A DNA stretch of 64,000 nucleotides from Amphritea sp. (GCF_016744155.1 NZ_JADGEW010000007.1:101640-165639), one strand, 5' to 3'; shown: positions 5,517-15,571, counted from the first letter of the stretch. Made by a program: numbers and translations. Notes: generated by a model from the letters alone, not told the origin.

Positions 5517-8387
5517 CTAAAGCGCCTCTATCTTGGCTGACTGCTCAGTCAGTTGCCCCAGCTGCGCTTTGAATTCACCCAGCTTCTCTCGCTCTTTAGC
5601 AACGACCGCTTCAGGTGCATTAGCAACAAACTTGGCGTTGTTCAGCTTGCCTTCCAGACGACCGGCTTCTTTCTGTAGCTTATCCATCTCTTTCTTCAGA
5701 CGGGCCAGCTCAGCATCTTTGTCGATCAGGCCAGCCATCGGTACCAGTACCTGCATATCGCCAACCAGCTGTACGGCGGACATAGGGGCTTCGTCGCCTG
5801 GGTTCAGCCAGGTAACGGATGCCAGAGACGCCAGCTTAGCCAGGAATGCCTGGTTAGCTTCCAGACGAGTCTTATCGTCGGCGCTGCCGTTCTGAATCAG
5901 GATATCCAGCTCTTTCGCTGGAGAGATACCCATCTCACCACGGATGTTACGTATACCGGTAATGACGCCTTTCAGCCAGTTGATATCGGCTTCGGCGGTG
6001 GCATCGTGCTTGGCTTCATCGGCAACCGGGAAGGGTTGCAGCATGATGGTGTCACCTTCGACGCCAGCTTCTTGCTTGATGGACTGCCAGATCTCTTCGG
6101 TGATGTACGGCATGATTGGGTGGGTCAGACGTAGTATCACTTCCAGTGCACGTACCAGTGTGCGGCGGGTACCGCGCTTGGCTGCATAGGATGCATTGTC
6201 GTCCCACAGGACAGGCTTAGATAGCTCAAGGTACCAACCACAGTACTCGTTCCAGATGAAGTCGTAGAGACACTGTGAGGCCAGGTCGAAACGGTATTCA
6301 TCCAGATGCTTTGTTACTTCAGCTTCGACTTTCTGCAGCTCGCTGGCGATCCAACGATCTGCCAGGGATAGCTCAACCTCGCTGTCTTCTCCGCTTACAG
6401 AGAGTTGACCGCAGTCTTCGCCTTCGGTATTCATCTGCACGTAACGGGCAGCGTTCCAGATCTTGTTACAGAAGTTACGGTAACCTTCCAGTCGCTTCAC
6501 ATCCCAGTTGATATCACGGCCGGTAGAGGCCAGTGCTGCCAGGGTGAAACGCAGGGCGTCGGTACCATGGGCGGCGATGCCTTCCGGGAACTGCTTCTCG
6601 GTACGCTTGCCGATCTTCTCAGCCTGCTGGGGCTGCATCATGTTGCCGGTACGCTTTTCCAGCAGTTCCGGCAGGCCGATACCGTCGATCATATCCAGTG
6701 GGTCGAGTACGTTACCCTTAGACTTGGACATTTTATCGCCGTTCTCATCACGGATCAGACCGGTGACGTAAACGGTTTTGAACGGTACCTGTGGCTTGTC
6801 GTTTTCATCTTTGATCAGGTGCATGGTCATCATCATCATCCGGGCAACCCAGAAGAAAATGATATCGAAACCGGTAACCAGTACATCGGTCGGGTGGAAC
6901 GTCTGCAGACGCTCGGTGTTTTCCGGCCAGCCCAGGGTACCAAAGGTCCACAGGCCAGAGCTGAACCAAGTATCCAGCACGTCATCGTCCTGACGTAGCT
7001 CGGTTTCCAGATCCAGGTTGTATTTTTCACGGGCAGAGGCGGCATCTTTAGCAACGTAGACATTGCCTTCGTTGTCGTAGAACGCCGGAATCCGGTGTCC
7101 CCACCACAGTTGACGGGAGATACACCAGTCCTGAATGTCGCGCATCCAGGCGAAGAACATGTTTTCGTACTGCTTAGGTACGAACTTGATGTCGCCATTT
7201 TCAACCGCTTCAATCGCCGGGCCAGACAGTGTCTTGGCATCGGCAAACCACTGATCGGTGAGCATCGGTTCGATAACTACACCACCACGGTCGCCGTAGG
7301 GGATAGTCATATCGTTTTCTTCGATCTTAACCAGCAGACCGGCTTCTTCCATATCGGCAACAATTGCCTTACGGGCGGCGAACCGCTCCATGCCCTGGTA
7401 TTTCTCCGGCAGGGTTTTGTCCAGGTCGTGATTTTCGCTGCCATCGGTGTTGAAGGTTTCTGCCTCATGACGGATATCGCCGTTGAGGGTCAGAATGTTG
7501 ATCATTGGCAGCTTGCAGCGTTTACCCACTTCATTATCGTTGAAGTCGTGGGCCGGCGTGATTTTCACACAACCGGAACCTTTTTCCATGTCGGCGTGTT
7601 CATCGGCAACAATCGGAATGCGACGGCCAACCAGCGGTAAGATGATCTCTTTACCGATCAGATCTTTATAACGATCATCTTCAGCGTTAACCGCGACGCC
7701 GGTATCACCCAGCAGGGTTTCCGGACGGGTAGTACCCACCACCAGATAATCGTCACCGGCAGCGGTTTTAACACCATCGGCCAGTGCATAACGCAGATAC
7801 CACATCTTGCCTTTAACATCGCGGTTCTCTACTTCCAGATCAGAGATCGCGGTGTGCAGCTTAGGGTCCCAGTTCACCAGACGTTTGCCACGGTAGATCA
7901 GGCCTTCGTCATACAGACGGATAAACACTTCCTGTACGGCGGTGTAGAAACCGGAATCCATAGTGAAACGTTCGGTTGGCCAGTCAACAGAGTCGCCCAG
8001 GCGGCGCATCTGATTGGTGATCATGCCGCCGGACTCGCCTTTCCATTCCCAGATTTTCTCGATAAAGGCTTCACGGCCAAGATCGTGACGGGTTTTCTGT
8101 TCTTCAGCGGCGAGCTTACGCTCGACTACCATCTGCGTGGCGATACCGGCGTGATCGGTACCCACTTGCCACAGGGTGTTTTTACCCTTCATGCGATGGT
8201 AGCGGGTCAGGGCATCCATAATAGTATGTTGGAAAGCATGACCCATATGCAGGCTGCCGGTGACATTCGGCGGCGGGATCATGATGCTGTAGGCATCGCC
8301 TTCGCCGGACGGGGCGAAGTAACCGTTATCTTCCCAGGTTTTGTACCAGGATTTCTCGATCTCGTGTGGCTGGTAAGTGGTATCCAT
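5517..8387 (-). CDS. valS: valine--tRNA ligase
   Basis: A 956-residue class I aminoacyl-tRNA synthetase that charges tRNA-Val in the cytoplasm. The HIGH motif is HMGH at 47-50 within [13 protein letters not shown]; the KMSKS motif is exact at 552-556. The editing domain lies between ([17 protein letters not shown] near 215-235). The C-terminal 65 residues ([19 protein letters not shown] onward) form the coiled-coil arm typical of ValRS. Length matches E. coli ValRS (951). The usual order is pepA-holC-valS. Here a 780-bp block of hairpin repeats and a four-helix-bundle gene separates holC from valS, so valS probably needs its own promoter (inference). Confidence 0.98.
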   Translation of the reverse strand: MDTTYQPHEIEKSWYKTWEDNGYFAPSGEGDAYSIMIPPPNVTGSLHMGHAFQHTIMDALTRYHRMKGKNTLWQVGTDHAGIATQMVVERKLAAEEQKTRHDLGREAFIEKIWEWKGESGGMITNQMRRLGDSVDWPTERFTMDSGFYTAVQEVFIRLYDEGLIYRGKRLVNWDPKLHTAISDLEVENRDVKGKMWYLRYALADGVKTAAGDDYLVVGTTRPETLLGDTGVAVNAEDDRYKDLIGKEIILPLVGRRIPIVADEHADMEKGSGCVKITPAHDFNDNEVGKRCKLPMINILTLNGDIRHEAETFNTDGSENHDLDKTLPEKYQGMERFAARKAIVADMEEAGLLVKIEENDMTIPYGDRGGVVIEPMLTDQWFADAKTLSGPAIEAVENGDIKFVPKQYENMFFAWMRDIQDWCISRQLWWGHRIPAFYDNEGNVYVAKDAASAREKYNLDLETELRQDDDVLDTWFSSGLWTFGTLGWPENTERLQTFHPTDVLVTGFDIIFFWVARMMMMTMHLIKDENDKPQVPFKTVYVTGLIRDENGDKMSKSKGNVLDPLDMIDGIGLPELLEKRTGNMMQPQQAEKIGKRTEKQFPEGIAAHGTDALRFTLAALASTGRDINWDVKRLEGYRNFCNKIWNAARYVQMNTEGEDCGQLSVSGEDSEVELSLADRWIASELQKVEAEVTKHLDEYRFDLASQCLYDFIWNEYCGWYLELSKPVLWDDNASYAAKRGTRRTLVRALEVILRLTHPIMPYITEEIWQSIKQEAGVEGDTIMLQPFPVADEAKHDATAEADINWLKGVITGIRNIRGEMGISPAKELDILIQNGSADDKTRLEANQAFLAKLASLASVTWLNPGDEAPMSAVQLVGDMQVLVPMAGLIDKDAELARLKKEMDKLQKEAGRLEGKLNNAKFVANAPEAVVAKEREKLGEFKAQLGQLTEQSAKIEAL

Positions 8388-8755
8388 TAAATAACCGTGC
8401 TCTCAACGCTTGAATTAGGGCAAAAAATAGTCGGTCATTATACCCGCCGGGTACTTAAGTAGCTAGACGTGCTCCGCACTTGCTAGTGGTTAGACGCGAC
8501 TGCGTCGCTTGCTAGTGAAAGAGCCGTTGTTAGAACGTCGCTTCGCTCCTTGCTAGTGGTTAGACGTGCTTCACACTTGCTAGAAAAAGAGAAGAGCATT
8601 TGTGCTGCTGAACTGAAATGTTTTTCTAGCTACTAGTCAGCGGCGAAGCCGCGTCTAGCGAGTCGCGCAGCGACGTTCTAGCAACTTTTTCCCCATTGTG
8701 AACTACGTGTTTTTTTGAACTAGACTAACTCCCAGAAACTACAAAAGGATTTGTT
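8388..8755. repeat. REP-like hairpin cluster, six units in two orientations
   Basis: Four units in one orientation: 8463-8486 (stem GTGC, loop TCC, stem GCAC), 8490-8515 (GCGAC/TGC/GTCGC), 8530-8556 (degenerate GTCGC/GCTCC) and 8560-8583 (GTG...CAC). After an A-rich 45-bp spacer come two in the opposite orientation: 8633-8658 (GCGGC/GAA/GCCGC) and 8655-8681 (GTCGC/GCA/GCGAC), sharing the CTAG between them. No gene is seen in the rest of this 368-bp gap. A possible -35 TTGAAC at 8715 precedes the next gene. Confidence 0.85.
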
Positions 8756-9097
8756 ATGAGCTATGAGGATTTGGATGTTTGGAAGCGTGCATGTCGGATG
8801 AGTTGCGATGTATACACGACTTTGTCTCGCTGCAGGGATTTTGGGTTCAGGGATCAGATAACGCGGAGCGGTTTATCGGTTCCGAGTAATATTGCCGAAG
8901 GCTTTGAACGAGGGTCGAAAAAGGAGAAACGACAATTTCTTTATTATGCGAAAGGCTCTTTAGCTGAGTTGAAAACACAGGTCTATATAGGTCAGAGAAT
9001 CGGCTACATTCATAATGAAAGAGGAAATTCTTGGCGGATGGAGCTGGATGAAATCCAGAAAATGCTGGCAGCGCTTATTAAATCAATCGAACCTTGA
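8756..9097 (+). CDS. four-helix-bundle protein (23S rRNA intervening-sequence-like family)
   Basis: A 113-residue small basic protein of the widespread four-helix-bundle family first found encoded in intervening sequences of some 23S rRNAs. Diagnostic stretches are MSYEDLDVWKRA at the start, RDQITRSGLSVPSNIAEGFERGS in the middle and FLYYAKGSLAELKTQV after it. AAAAGGA lies about 7 bases before ATG. The biochemical role of the family is not established. It is oriented opposite to valS and holC, with hairpin repeats on both sides, and interrupts a conserved operon order, all signs of an acquired gene. There is no rRNA here, so it is not acting in an IVS at this location. Confidence 0.85.
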   Translation: MSYEDLDVWKRACRMSCDVYTTLSRCRDFGFRDQITRSGLSVPSNIAEGFERGSKKEKRQFLYYAKGSLAELKTQVYIGQRIGYIHNERGNSWRMELDEIQKMLAALIKSIEP

Positions 9098-9119
9098 ACG
9101 CTTTTGTTTTTGCTAGCTA

Positions 9120-9167
9120 CTAGCAAGCGGCGAAGCCGCGTCTAACAAGTCACGAAGTGACGTCTAG
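9120..9167. repeat. two overlapping REP-like hairpins
   Basis: Units 9120-9145 (stem GCGGC, loop GAA, stem GCCGC) and 9142-9167 (stem GTCAC, loop GAA, stem GTGAC) share the CTAA/CTAG boundary. They lie 4 bp from the holC stop codon. The second stem differs from its relatives at the same position on both arms (A-T instead of G-C). Confidence 0.8.
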
Positions 9168-9171
9168 CGAC

Positions 9172-9606
9172 TTATGAGGCCTTCGGCCTCATATCATGCA
9201 TCTTGGGCGTTACTCCGTTGCTTTTGAATAGCGCGAAGTTTTTCCGGGTGGCGGCGAGGATATCGGGCTGTTGGATGACGATTTCGAGGATTCTATCGAA
9301 CTTCAGGGTTTCCTCTGAAGCGTCCAGTGCCAGGTTGATGTAGACATCACGGTGTTGGGGGAGTTGATCGCCCCAGCCTATCTGCACCGGTGCGTCAGGT
9401 TTACTGTTGAGCAGACCGTGGGGAATAAAAGCATCGGCCCGGTAATCCCAGAGTAGCTGGTCCAGACGTTCTGCTTCGTGCTCGCTGGTGACGTGAATAT
9501 AGACGTTTAGGCCGTGGCCTAATACTTTATCCGCCAGTCGACAGAGGAAAGCGGTACGGCTTTCCGGTTCGGCATCAGGAAGAACATAGAAATCAGCTTG
9601 GCTCAT
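9172..9606 (-). CDS. holC: DNA polymerase III subunit chi
   Basis: A 144-residue chi subunit of the clamp-loader assembly, which with psi links the DNA polymerase III holoenzyme to single-strand binding protein at the fork. It starts MSQADFYVL and contains LLWDYRADAFIPHG near residues 51-65, with the usual single-domain length (E. coli HolC 147). It lies downstream of pepA on the same strand, as in most gammaproteobacteria. The 148-bp gap to pepA is unusually long and carries a hairpin motif (9662-9720). Confidence 0.92.
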   Translation of the reverse strand: MSQADFYVLPDAEPESRTAFLCRLADKVLGHGLNVYIHVTSEHEAERLDQLLWDYRADAFIPHGLLNSKPDAPVQIGWGDQLPQHRDVYINLALDASEETLKFDRILEIVIQQPDILAATRKNFALFKSNGVTPKMHDMRPKAS

Positions 9607-9661
9607 ATTGTGTAATTCCGGTCAGGGTTTGAATGCGTCAGTGGGGCGTTATATTTTTCTC

Positions 9662-9720
9662 AAAATGTTCACTTACTGTACGTAGGTTACGATTTTTCAA
9701 AAAAGTGCCTTGCTCTGACA
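9662..9720. repeat. intergenic hairpin motif, copy 1
   Basis: AATGTTCACTTAC, loop TGTAC, GTAGGT, then a T-rich tract and GTGCCTTGC. The arrangement matches 21147-21204, where the stem is CTTAG/CTAAG, so the hairpin is kept while its sequence changes. It lies between pepA and holC. I recall similar TGCTCACTTA...CTCCGC sequences in gammaproteobacterial intergenic DNA, but cannot name the family. Confidence 0.5.
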
Positions 9721-9754
9721 CATTCATTTACCTGACTCAGTGGCCCTGTTTTAT

Positions 9755-11260
9755 TTAGATTTGCTCGTCGTCAGCCAGATCATCAACCTGTGCTAGCAAA
9801 TGCTGACACAGCAGTGGAACGCAACGTCCGGTTGCGCCTTTGGCTTTACCTGCACTGTTCCAGGCAACGCCGGCGATATCCAGGTGTGCCCAACGGAATT
9901 TCTTAGTAAAGCGCGACAGGAAACACGCTGCAGTGATGGTGCCGCCTGCAGGTCCGCCGATATTCGCGATGTCGGCAAAGTTACTGTCCAGCTGTTCCTG
10001 ATACTCATCCCAAAGCGGCAGACGCCAGGCTTTGTCACCTGAGAATTCACCGGCGGCTAGCAGGTCATCGGCTAGCAGGTCGTCATTTGACAGAAGGCCT
10101 GTTGCCTGATGTCCCAGCGCGACGATGCAGGCACCAGTAAGGGTGGCAACGTCAACGACGGTTGCAGGTTCAAAGCGCTCGGCGTAGGTGAGTGCGTCAC
10201 ACAGAACCAAGCGGCCCTCGGCATCGGTGTTGAGAATTTCAACCGTCTGGCCAGACATGGTGGTGACAATATCACCCGGCTTGGAAGCGTTGCCCGCAGG
10301 CATGTTCTCAGCAGCGGCGACAATAGCGACAACGTTCATTTCGAGATCTAGTTGTGTCAGTGCTTCCATAGTGCCGATTACGCTAGCAGCACCGCACATA
10401 TCAAACTTCATCTCATCCATCTTGCCGCCTGGCTTCAGGCTGATACCGCCGGTATCAAAGGTGATGCCTTTGCCAACCAGTACATGGGGCGGTTGATCGG
10501 GCTCGCCACCTTTGTATTCCATGACGATCAGTTTGGAAGGCTCAGAGCTGCCTTTACCCACAGACAGCAGTGAATGCATGCCTAGCTGTTCCATCTCGTC
10601 TTCTTCAAGAATCGTGATTGTGAGCTCTTCACAGTCTTCAGCCAGTGCCAGAGCTTGTTCTGCAAGATAGGATGGGGTGCAGACATTACCCGGCAGGTTG
10701 CCCAGTTCGCGGGCAGTATCGACTCCGTTCGCGATAGCTGAACCGTCGCTGATAGAAAATTCGCCCAGTTCGGCGTCATCTTTACTGAGGAGAAAACCGA
10801 TGCTTTCCAAGCTCAGCGGCTCGGCTTTCTTGCTCTTAGTCGCGTCGTATTCATACAGCTCTGCGCTGGCCCATTCAGTGTTGTGACGCAGCTGACGATA
10901 GAGATCTTTATCAGCGCTTTCCAGTCCGTCCAGTGCGATCACGGCTGATTCGCAGCGGATCGATTTCAGGTTAGACATGATGCTCTTGATGATTTTCAGT
11001 TGATTGCGATCGCTGCGCTCATCGGCTTTACCGATACCAACCAGCAGAACACGAGCGGCACTGATGCCTGGAACTTTGTGAAGCAATAAAGCTTGTCCAG
11101 CTTTACCCTGATGGTCACCCACAACATCTTTCAGATAACCAGCAGATGCTTTATCGATCAGATCTGCAGACGGAGCCAGCTCACCATCAGGTGCAACGCC
11201 AACGATTAAACAGTCAGTTTCCAGAGATTCAACCGAACCGGTAACTATTTCAAATTCCAT
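9755..11260 (-). CDS. pepA: leucyl aminopeptidase (M17 family)
   Basis: A 501-residue cytosolic dinuclear-zinc aminopeptidase; E. coli PepA (503 residues) also binds DNA in cer/Xer recombination and carAB control. The C-terminal catalytic domain carries VGKGITFDTGGISLKPG (metal and catalytic Lys) near 265-280 and the family signature NTDAEGRL near 345-352. The N-terminal macro-like domain covers about 1-160. It is divergent from lptF and upstream of holC, the standard order. The 178-bp gap to the true lptF start should hold both promoters. Confidence 0.97.
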   Translation of the reverse strand: MEFEIVTGSVESLETDCLIVGVAPDGELAPSADLIDKASAGYLKDVVGDHQGKAGQALLLHKVPGISAARVLLVGIGKADERSDRNQLKIIKSIMSNLKSIRCESAVIALDGLESADKDLYRQLRHNTEWASAELYEYDATKSKKAEPLSLESIGFLLSKDDAELGEFSISDGSAIANGVDTARELGNLPGNVCTPSYLAEQALALAEDCEELTITILEEDEMEQLGMHSLLSVGKGSSEPSKLIVMEYKGGEPDQPPHVLVGKGITFDTGGISLKPGGKMDEMKFDMCGAASVIGTMEALTQLDLEMNVVAIVAAAENMPAGNASKPGDIVTTMSGQTVEILNTDAEGRLVLCDALTYAERFEPATVVDVATLTGACIVALGHQATGLLSNDDLLADDLLAAGEFSGDKAWRLPLWDEYQEQLDSNFADIANIGGPAGGTITAACFLSRFTKKFRWAHLDIAGVAWNSAGKAKGATGRCVPLLCQHLLAQVDDLADDEQI

Positions 11261-11438
11261 GCTTTCTCCACACGAGACATCGTGCCTGGTTTATAAGATA
11301 ATGACGCACCGATTCAGCCTAGAGTGTTGCGTCGGTTTTAAATGTATTCCCGGATTTTATCCTAATGTCACAGAAACAAAACCCCGTTTTCGGTATCAGA
11401 GAGAATTCTTTACCGTTAATTACACAGGATACGGCAGT

Positions 11439-12542
11439 TTGATTATCTTTCGCTACCTGGCCAAAGAAGTTCTGATCAGCATGATCGCGGTTACGACAGT
11501 ACTGTTGCTGATTATTATGAGTGGTCGTTTTATTAGTTATCTGAGTATAGCAGCCGCCGGTGAAATTCCGATGAAAGCGGTGTTCTATTATCTGCTGTTT
11601 CGTCTTCCAGGCTTTCTTGAATTGATTCTTCCGCTGGGCTTGTTTCTGGGTATTCTGTTGGCCTATGGGCGTTTATATCTTGAGAGTGAGATGGTGGTGC
11701 TTCAGGCGACCGGTATGAGCCAGAAACGCCTGACTATGTATACCCTTGGGCCGGCTCTCATCACCGCCTTACTGGTGGCGTCGATGAGCCTGTTTTTATC
11801 CCCATATGGTGCAAATCAAACTGAGATCATGTTGCAGAAGCAGCGCAATGTCGGGGAGTTTGATCTGATCACTGAAGGGCGCTTTCAGGCGATGTCCCGG
11901 GGTGATCGGGTGACTTATATTGAACACTTAGATAGTAACAGCGGTACGATGAAGGGTGTTTTTATCACCGAAAAAATTAAGAAAGGTGATCGGGAACAAG
12001 CGGTCATGGTCGTGGCTGAAAAGGGGCGTAGTTATACTAATCCAGACACCGGGGTCCGTTACCTTGTATTGGATAACGGTTATCGTTATGAAGGTAATCC
12101 TGGTGAGGCTGATTATCGCCAGATCCAGTTTCAGGAGTATGGCATCCGGTTACCCGAGCAAGAGAAAGTACAGCCGGTTAACGAACTATACTCTATCCCA
12201 ACGGAAGCCTTAGTGGATGGTGATAATGCCGAGCGTGCCCAGCTTCATTGGCGTTTGTCACTGCCTGTATTGACACTGATTGTCGCGCTGTTGGCGGTGC
12301 CGCTGAGTAAAACGAATCCTCGTCAGGGACGTTATGCCAAGCTGATACCTTCGATTTTATTGTATATGGTCTATCTGTTGTTATTGACCAACGTGCGTAA
12401 CTATCTTGAGAAAGATGGTGGCCATGTAGTATTGCTCTGGTTGGTACATTTGATGTTCTTCGGCATTGCGATGGGCATGCTGTTCTTTCAGGGGCGTTTG
12501 ACACGCTTGCTGCGTCGACGGAGGCCTGAACATGCTGCTTAA
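11439..12542 (+). CDS. lptF: LPS export ABC transporter permease LptF
   Basis: A 367-residue inner-membrane component of LptB2FGC, which extracts lipopolysaccharide from the inner membrane and feeds it to the LptA bridge. There are six transmembrane helices (three N-terminal, about 12-120; three C-terminal, about 270-355) around a periplasmic beta-jellyroll (about 130-255). The longest frame begins at 11259, but the family start LIIFRYLAKEVL begins at TTG 11439, with AGGAT 8 bases upstream, giving the expected length (E. coli 366). The gene overlaps lptG by 11 bp and is translationally coupled to it. Confidence 0.93.
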   Translation: MIIFRYLAKEVLISMIAVTTVLLLIIMSGRFISYLSIAAAGEIPMKAVFYYLLFRLPGFLELILPLGLFLGILLAYGRLYLESEMVVLQATGMSQKRLTMYTLGPALITALLVASMSLFLSPYGANQTEIMLQKQRNVGEFDLITEGRFQAMSRGDRVTYIEHLDSNSGTMKGVFITEKIKKGDREQAVMVVAEKGRSYTNPDTGVRYLVLDNGYRYEGNPGEADYRQIQFQEYGIRLPEQEKVQPVNELYSIPTEALVDGDNAERAQLHWRLSLPVLTLIVALLAVPLSKTNPRQGRYAKLIPSILLYMVYLLLLTNVRNYLEKDGGHVVLLWLVHLMFFGIAMGMLFFQGRLTRLLRRRRPEHAA

Positions 12543-13593
12543 ACTGGATCGATACATTGGTAAGCAGGTTCTGCTCAGCATTCTGGTGGTGATGGTGATC
12601 GTTGTCGGCCTGGACTTTATGTTTCGGGTGATCGAAGAGTTACCCGAACTTAATGAGCGCTATACCACCTTGGTGATGCTGGGCTATTCAGCCCTGAATA
12701 TGCCCGCAGCTTTCTATGAATTTCTGCCTTTGGGTTGCCTGGTGGGTTGTCTGATCGGTTTGGGTGGATTAGCCAGCGGCAGTGAGTTGACTGTTATGCG
12801 GGCCGCGGGTCTCTCTGTTTGGCAACTGGTACGGATGGTTCTAAAGCCGGTTATCGTGCTTTCGTTACTGGCATTGGTTATCGGTGAATATATCGCGCCA
12901 TACGCGGGGGCCCTTTCTGAGAGTATTCGGGCGCAACACCTTAACCGGGGAACTGTTTCGGCCCGTACCGGCGTTTGGCATCGTGAGAGCGGTGAGTATA
13001 TTCATATCAATGTTGTGACGCCTAAGGGTGAGACCCGAGGGATTACCCGCTTTGGTTTGGCGCCGGATAGCAGTCTCTCCTATAGCAGTTACGCAGAGAG
13101 TGGCCGTTATCAGAACGGTGCCTGGGAATTAAAAAACGTGACAGAAACCCGTTTTCTGGAAGAACGTACCCAGACGACGGTATACGGCACTCAGATCTGG
13201 GAGATAGAGCTGAACCCGCAGCGCTTGAAAGTTCTGATGGTCAAACCGAAAGAGATGTCGACCAGTGAGCTGTTTAATTACAGTCAGTATCTGGCGGAAC
13301 AGGAGCTAGATAATGATCGCTTTATGCAAAGCTTCTGGCGCAAAGTGTTTCAGCCCTTAGCCATTATCGGGCTGGTATTAGTGGCCGTATCTTTTATCTT
13401 CGGTTCATTGCGCAGTGTTTCTACGGGGCAGCGGATTATTACCGGGGTGATCGTGGGGATGGTGTTCAAAATCAGCCAGGATATTCTCGCTCCGCTGAGT
13501 TCGCTCTATCAAGTAGCTCCGGTCTGGTCGGCACTAGTCCCCATTCTGATCTGCATGTTTTTAGGCGGATGGCTTATTAAACGGGCGGGATAG
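12532..13593 (+). CDS. lptG: LPS export ABC transporter permease LptG
   Basis: A 353-residue partner of LptF in the LPS export complex. It starts MLLKLDRYIGKQVL, as LptG proteins do, and has the same layout: three transmembrane helices, a periplasmic jellyroll (about 125-255), then three helices with FGSLRSVSTGQRIITGV near 285-300. The ATG at 12532 lies inside the end of lptF. No terminator follows; a cluster of hairpin repeats begins about 20 bp after the stop and may stabilise the 3' end (inference). Confidence 0.96.
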   Translation: MLLKLDRYIGKQVLLSILVVMVIVVGLDFMFRVIEELPELNERYTTLVMLGYSALNMPAAFYEFLPLGCLVGCLIGLGGLASGSELTVMRAAGLSVWQLVRMVLKPVIVLSLLALVIGEYIAPYAGALSESIRAQHLNRGTVSARTGVWHRESGEYIHINVVTPKGETRGITRFGLAPDSSLSYSSYAESGRYQNGAWELKNVTETRFLEERTQTTVYGTQIWEIELNPQRLKVLMVKPKEMSTSELFNYSQYLAEQELDNDRFMQSFWRKVFQPLAIIGLVLVAVSFIFGSLRSVSTGQRIITGVIVGMVFKISQDILAPLSSLYQVAPVWSALVPILICMFLGGWLIKRAG

Positions 13594-13827
13594 CTCGCAA
13601 AGAACGCGAGAGTGGCTAGAACGGAAGCTTTGCTTCCTGCTAGACGCGACTGCGTCGCTTGCTAGGAGCTAGAAAAAGCTAAGATCAAAAGAAAAAGCTA
13701 TAACAGATTGACGCCTTCCTGAATGCTTTTTCTAGCAAGCGAAGCGTTCTAGCGTCTAGCCGTCGCGTAGCGACGTTCTTATATATTTCGAAGCGATAAG
13801 CTTTTTATTAGCTCCGATGGGTGCTTT
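13594..13827. repeat. REP-like hairpin cluster between convergent lptG and the RDD gene
   Basis: Unit 13616-13643: stem GGAAGC, loop TTT, stem GCTTCC. Unit 13640-13665: GCGAC/TGC/GTCGC, sharing CTAG with the first. After an A-rich spacer come opposite-orientation units at 13732-13752 (short stem GC/GAA/GC) and 13756-13780 (GTCGC/GTA/GCGAC). A short CTCGC/GCGAG pair lies at 13593-13610. This layout (two units, spacer, two inverted units) resembles the cluster at 8463-8681. Confidence 0.82.
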
Positions 13828-14307
13828 TTACTTCTTCTTTTCGAGCAAGACAATCTGCGTCTCAGAAAAGCTGTCGTGCCAGGTGGCTTTGTTGGCTGAG
13901 AAGAGCATCCAGAAGAAGCCCAGGCCGAAGCAGGCGAATGATAGGATTGCGGTCATAAAGCGGATAAGGGCCTGACGCAGGCTGATATGTTTGCCGTCTA
14001 TGGTTTGTACTCGGAGTTTCCAGGCTTGCATCCCCAGCGTTTGTCCCAAGCGTACCCAAAAGTAGGCGAAGAAGCCGAATGTCAGGAGGAATAGAACGGA
14101 TTGAAACAGCGGGCCATCAACAACATTTCCGTTGTTCAGGCCGACGGCGGCAAAACCGGTGCACATCCAGATGGCAGCAACCAGAAATGCGTCGTAGATC
14201 ATCGCTGCAAAACGGCGTAGCAGGCTAGGCTGTTGCAGTTCACCTTCAAATTCCGGAAAAGCTCTATTCATCTTGTTTGTTTCTGTCTCTGGCTTCAGAT
14301 TTAGCAT
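13828..14307 (-). CDS. RDD-family membrane protein
   Basis: A 159-residue inner-membrane protein with an RDD domain. LLRRFAAMIYDAFLVAAIW supplies the conserved Arg and Asp of the first helix, and GMQAWKLRVQTIDG is the loop before the third helix, as in the family. About four hydrophobic segments are visible. The start may be ATG 14307 or ATG 14271 (MNRAFPEFEG); neither has a good ribosome-binding site. The function of RDD proteins is poorly defined; some relatives are ion transporters. It lies 46 bp after the YeeE/YedE gene on the same strand. Confidence 0.85.
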   Translation of the reverse strand: MLNLKPETETNKMNRAFPEFEGELQQPSLLRRFAAMIYDAFLVAAIWMCTGFAAVGLNNGNVVDGPLFQSVLFLLTFGFFAYFWVRLGQTLGMQAWKLRVQTIDGKHISLRQALIRFMTAILSFACFGLGFFWMLFSANKATWHDSFSETQIVLLEKKK

Positions 14308-14353
14308 CTGGCTTTGTCCAGATGCATCGGTTTAACGTATAGGTTTAGCTTGA

Positions 14354-15571
14354 TTAATTCGGCAGGTTGAACAGGGGGCGAAGTCGGGTTCCTAAGAGGC
14401 TTCCGGCAAAGGCCGCCATCAGCCATAGCCAGCCATGCAAACTGCCGGAGACTATACCACCAAAATAGGCGCCGATGTTACAGCCAAAAGAGATAGTTGC
14501 GCCGTAGCCCAGCATCACTCCGCCCAGCGTCGCAGCGAACCACTGAACAGCCGGTATTTGCCATTGCCAGCTAAATCTTCCGGCCAATGTAGCGGCCAGG
14601 AAAGCGCCCAGAATAATACCCATATTCATCACTGATACGGTATCGCTTAGCAGCGGTTCCATAAGCGCTTCTTCCCGGCCGGGCTGAAGCCAGTATGCCC
14701 AGAAATCTAATTCTAAATCTAACCCCAGCGTGAAGGTCTCTTCCAGCCAGAGATAGGCTTTAGCGCCCCAAAGGGGGTAAGCAACTGCAACAGACCAGGG
14801 GCGACCTGTTTCAGCCAGTACGATAAAGTTGAGCAGCGCCAATACCACGCCGCCCCAGATAAATGGCCAGGGGCCCTGAAGTAGGTTTTTCAGGTTAAAG
14901 CGTTGCTGGCGTAGATCCTGTTCAATCGTACCGTGGTGGCGTTTTTCCAGCCAGATAGATGCGCCGGCGATGGCTGCAAAAATTGCTAAATTAACCGCAA
15001 TGGCTAAGCCAGTACCCAGTGATTCAATCATAGCTACCGGTGCAAACTGGGGCAGAGTAGTCCACCATTCGTAGTCAGCACTGGCCCACAAACCACCAAC
15101 CATAAAACCGATCATGCTGGGAATCGCTCTAATCTGTCCGCCGCCTACATGATAGAGATTGCCAGAAGCGCAACCATTGCCTAGCTGCATGCCGATGCCG
15201 AAGATAAAGGCTCCGAATACTACAGACCAGCCTAATGGGCGAGTGTAACCTGCAACGTCATTGCCCAGCAGGGTGCCGCTGGAAAGTGCCGGAAAAAAAA
15301 GGCAAACGGCGACTGCCAGCATCAGCATCTGAGCCCGTATGCCTCGTCCACGACGATTGACTATCAGGTTGCGCCAGGCTGAGGTAAAACCAAAGGATGC
15401 ATGAAACAGGGAAAGCCCGAGGGCTGCGCCAAGGATGAGTAGCAGCGCCTGGTGACTATCATGTTCCTGGATCAGATAGAGAGACCCAGTGACCAATAGC
15501 AGCAGTGCCAGTGACAGGTTACGCAAACGGTTAAATCGTGCCGTGAGGGGCAGGGTTTCACTTTGATTCAT
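14354..15571 (-). CDS. YeeE/YedE-family transporter (thiosulfate/sulfur-compound uptake)
   Basis: A 405-residue polytopic inner-membrane protein with about ten hydrophobic segments. Two hallmark motifs, GNGCASG (Cys134) and FGCNIG (Cys364), occupy equivalent places in the two halves, as in the YeeE/YedE/TsuA family where such cysteines line the thiosulfate path. It is a full-length fused form rather than two half-size genes. No sulfur-metabolism gene adjoins it, so the actual substrate (thiosulfate or another sulfur or selenium species) is open. Start ATG 15571. Confidence 0.87.
   Translation of the reverse strand: MNQSETLPLTARFNRLRNLSLALLLLVTGSLYLIQEHDSHQALLLILGAALGLSLFHASFGFTSAWRNLIVNRRGRGIRAQMLMLAVAVCLFFPALSSGTLLGNDVAGYTRPLGWSVVFGAFIFGIGMQLGNGCASGNLYHVGGGQIRAIPSMIGFMVGGLWASADYEWWTTLPQFAPVAMIESLGTGLAIAVNLAIFAAIAGASIWLEKRHHGTIEQDLRQQRFNLKNLLQGPWPFIWGGVVLALLNFIVLAETGRPWSVAVAYPLWGAKAYLWLEETFTLGLDLELDFWAYWLQPGREEALMEPLLSDTVSVMNMGIILGAFLAATLAGRFSWQWQIPAVQWFAATLGGVMLGYGATISFGCNIGAYFGGIVSGSLHGWLWLMAAFAGSLLGTRLRPLFNLPN

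Noticed and set aside
6405..6998. A 197-codon plus-strand frame inside valS, and others at 7095-7640 and 7854-8390
   Set aside because: They lie antisense to an intact 956-residue ValRS and result from codon bias; none has a family motif.
11259..11438. A 60-residue extension of LptF overlapping pepA
   Set aside because: LptF proteins begin just before the first membrane helix; TTG 11439 has AGGAT at the right distance.
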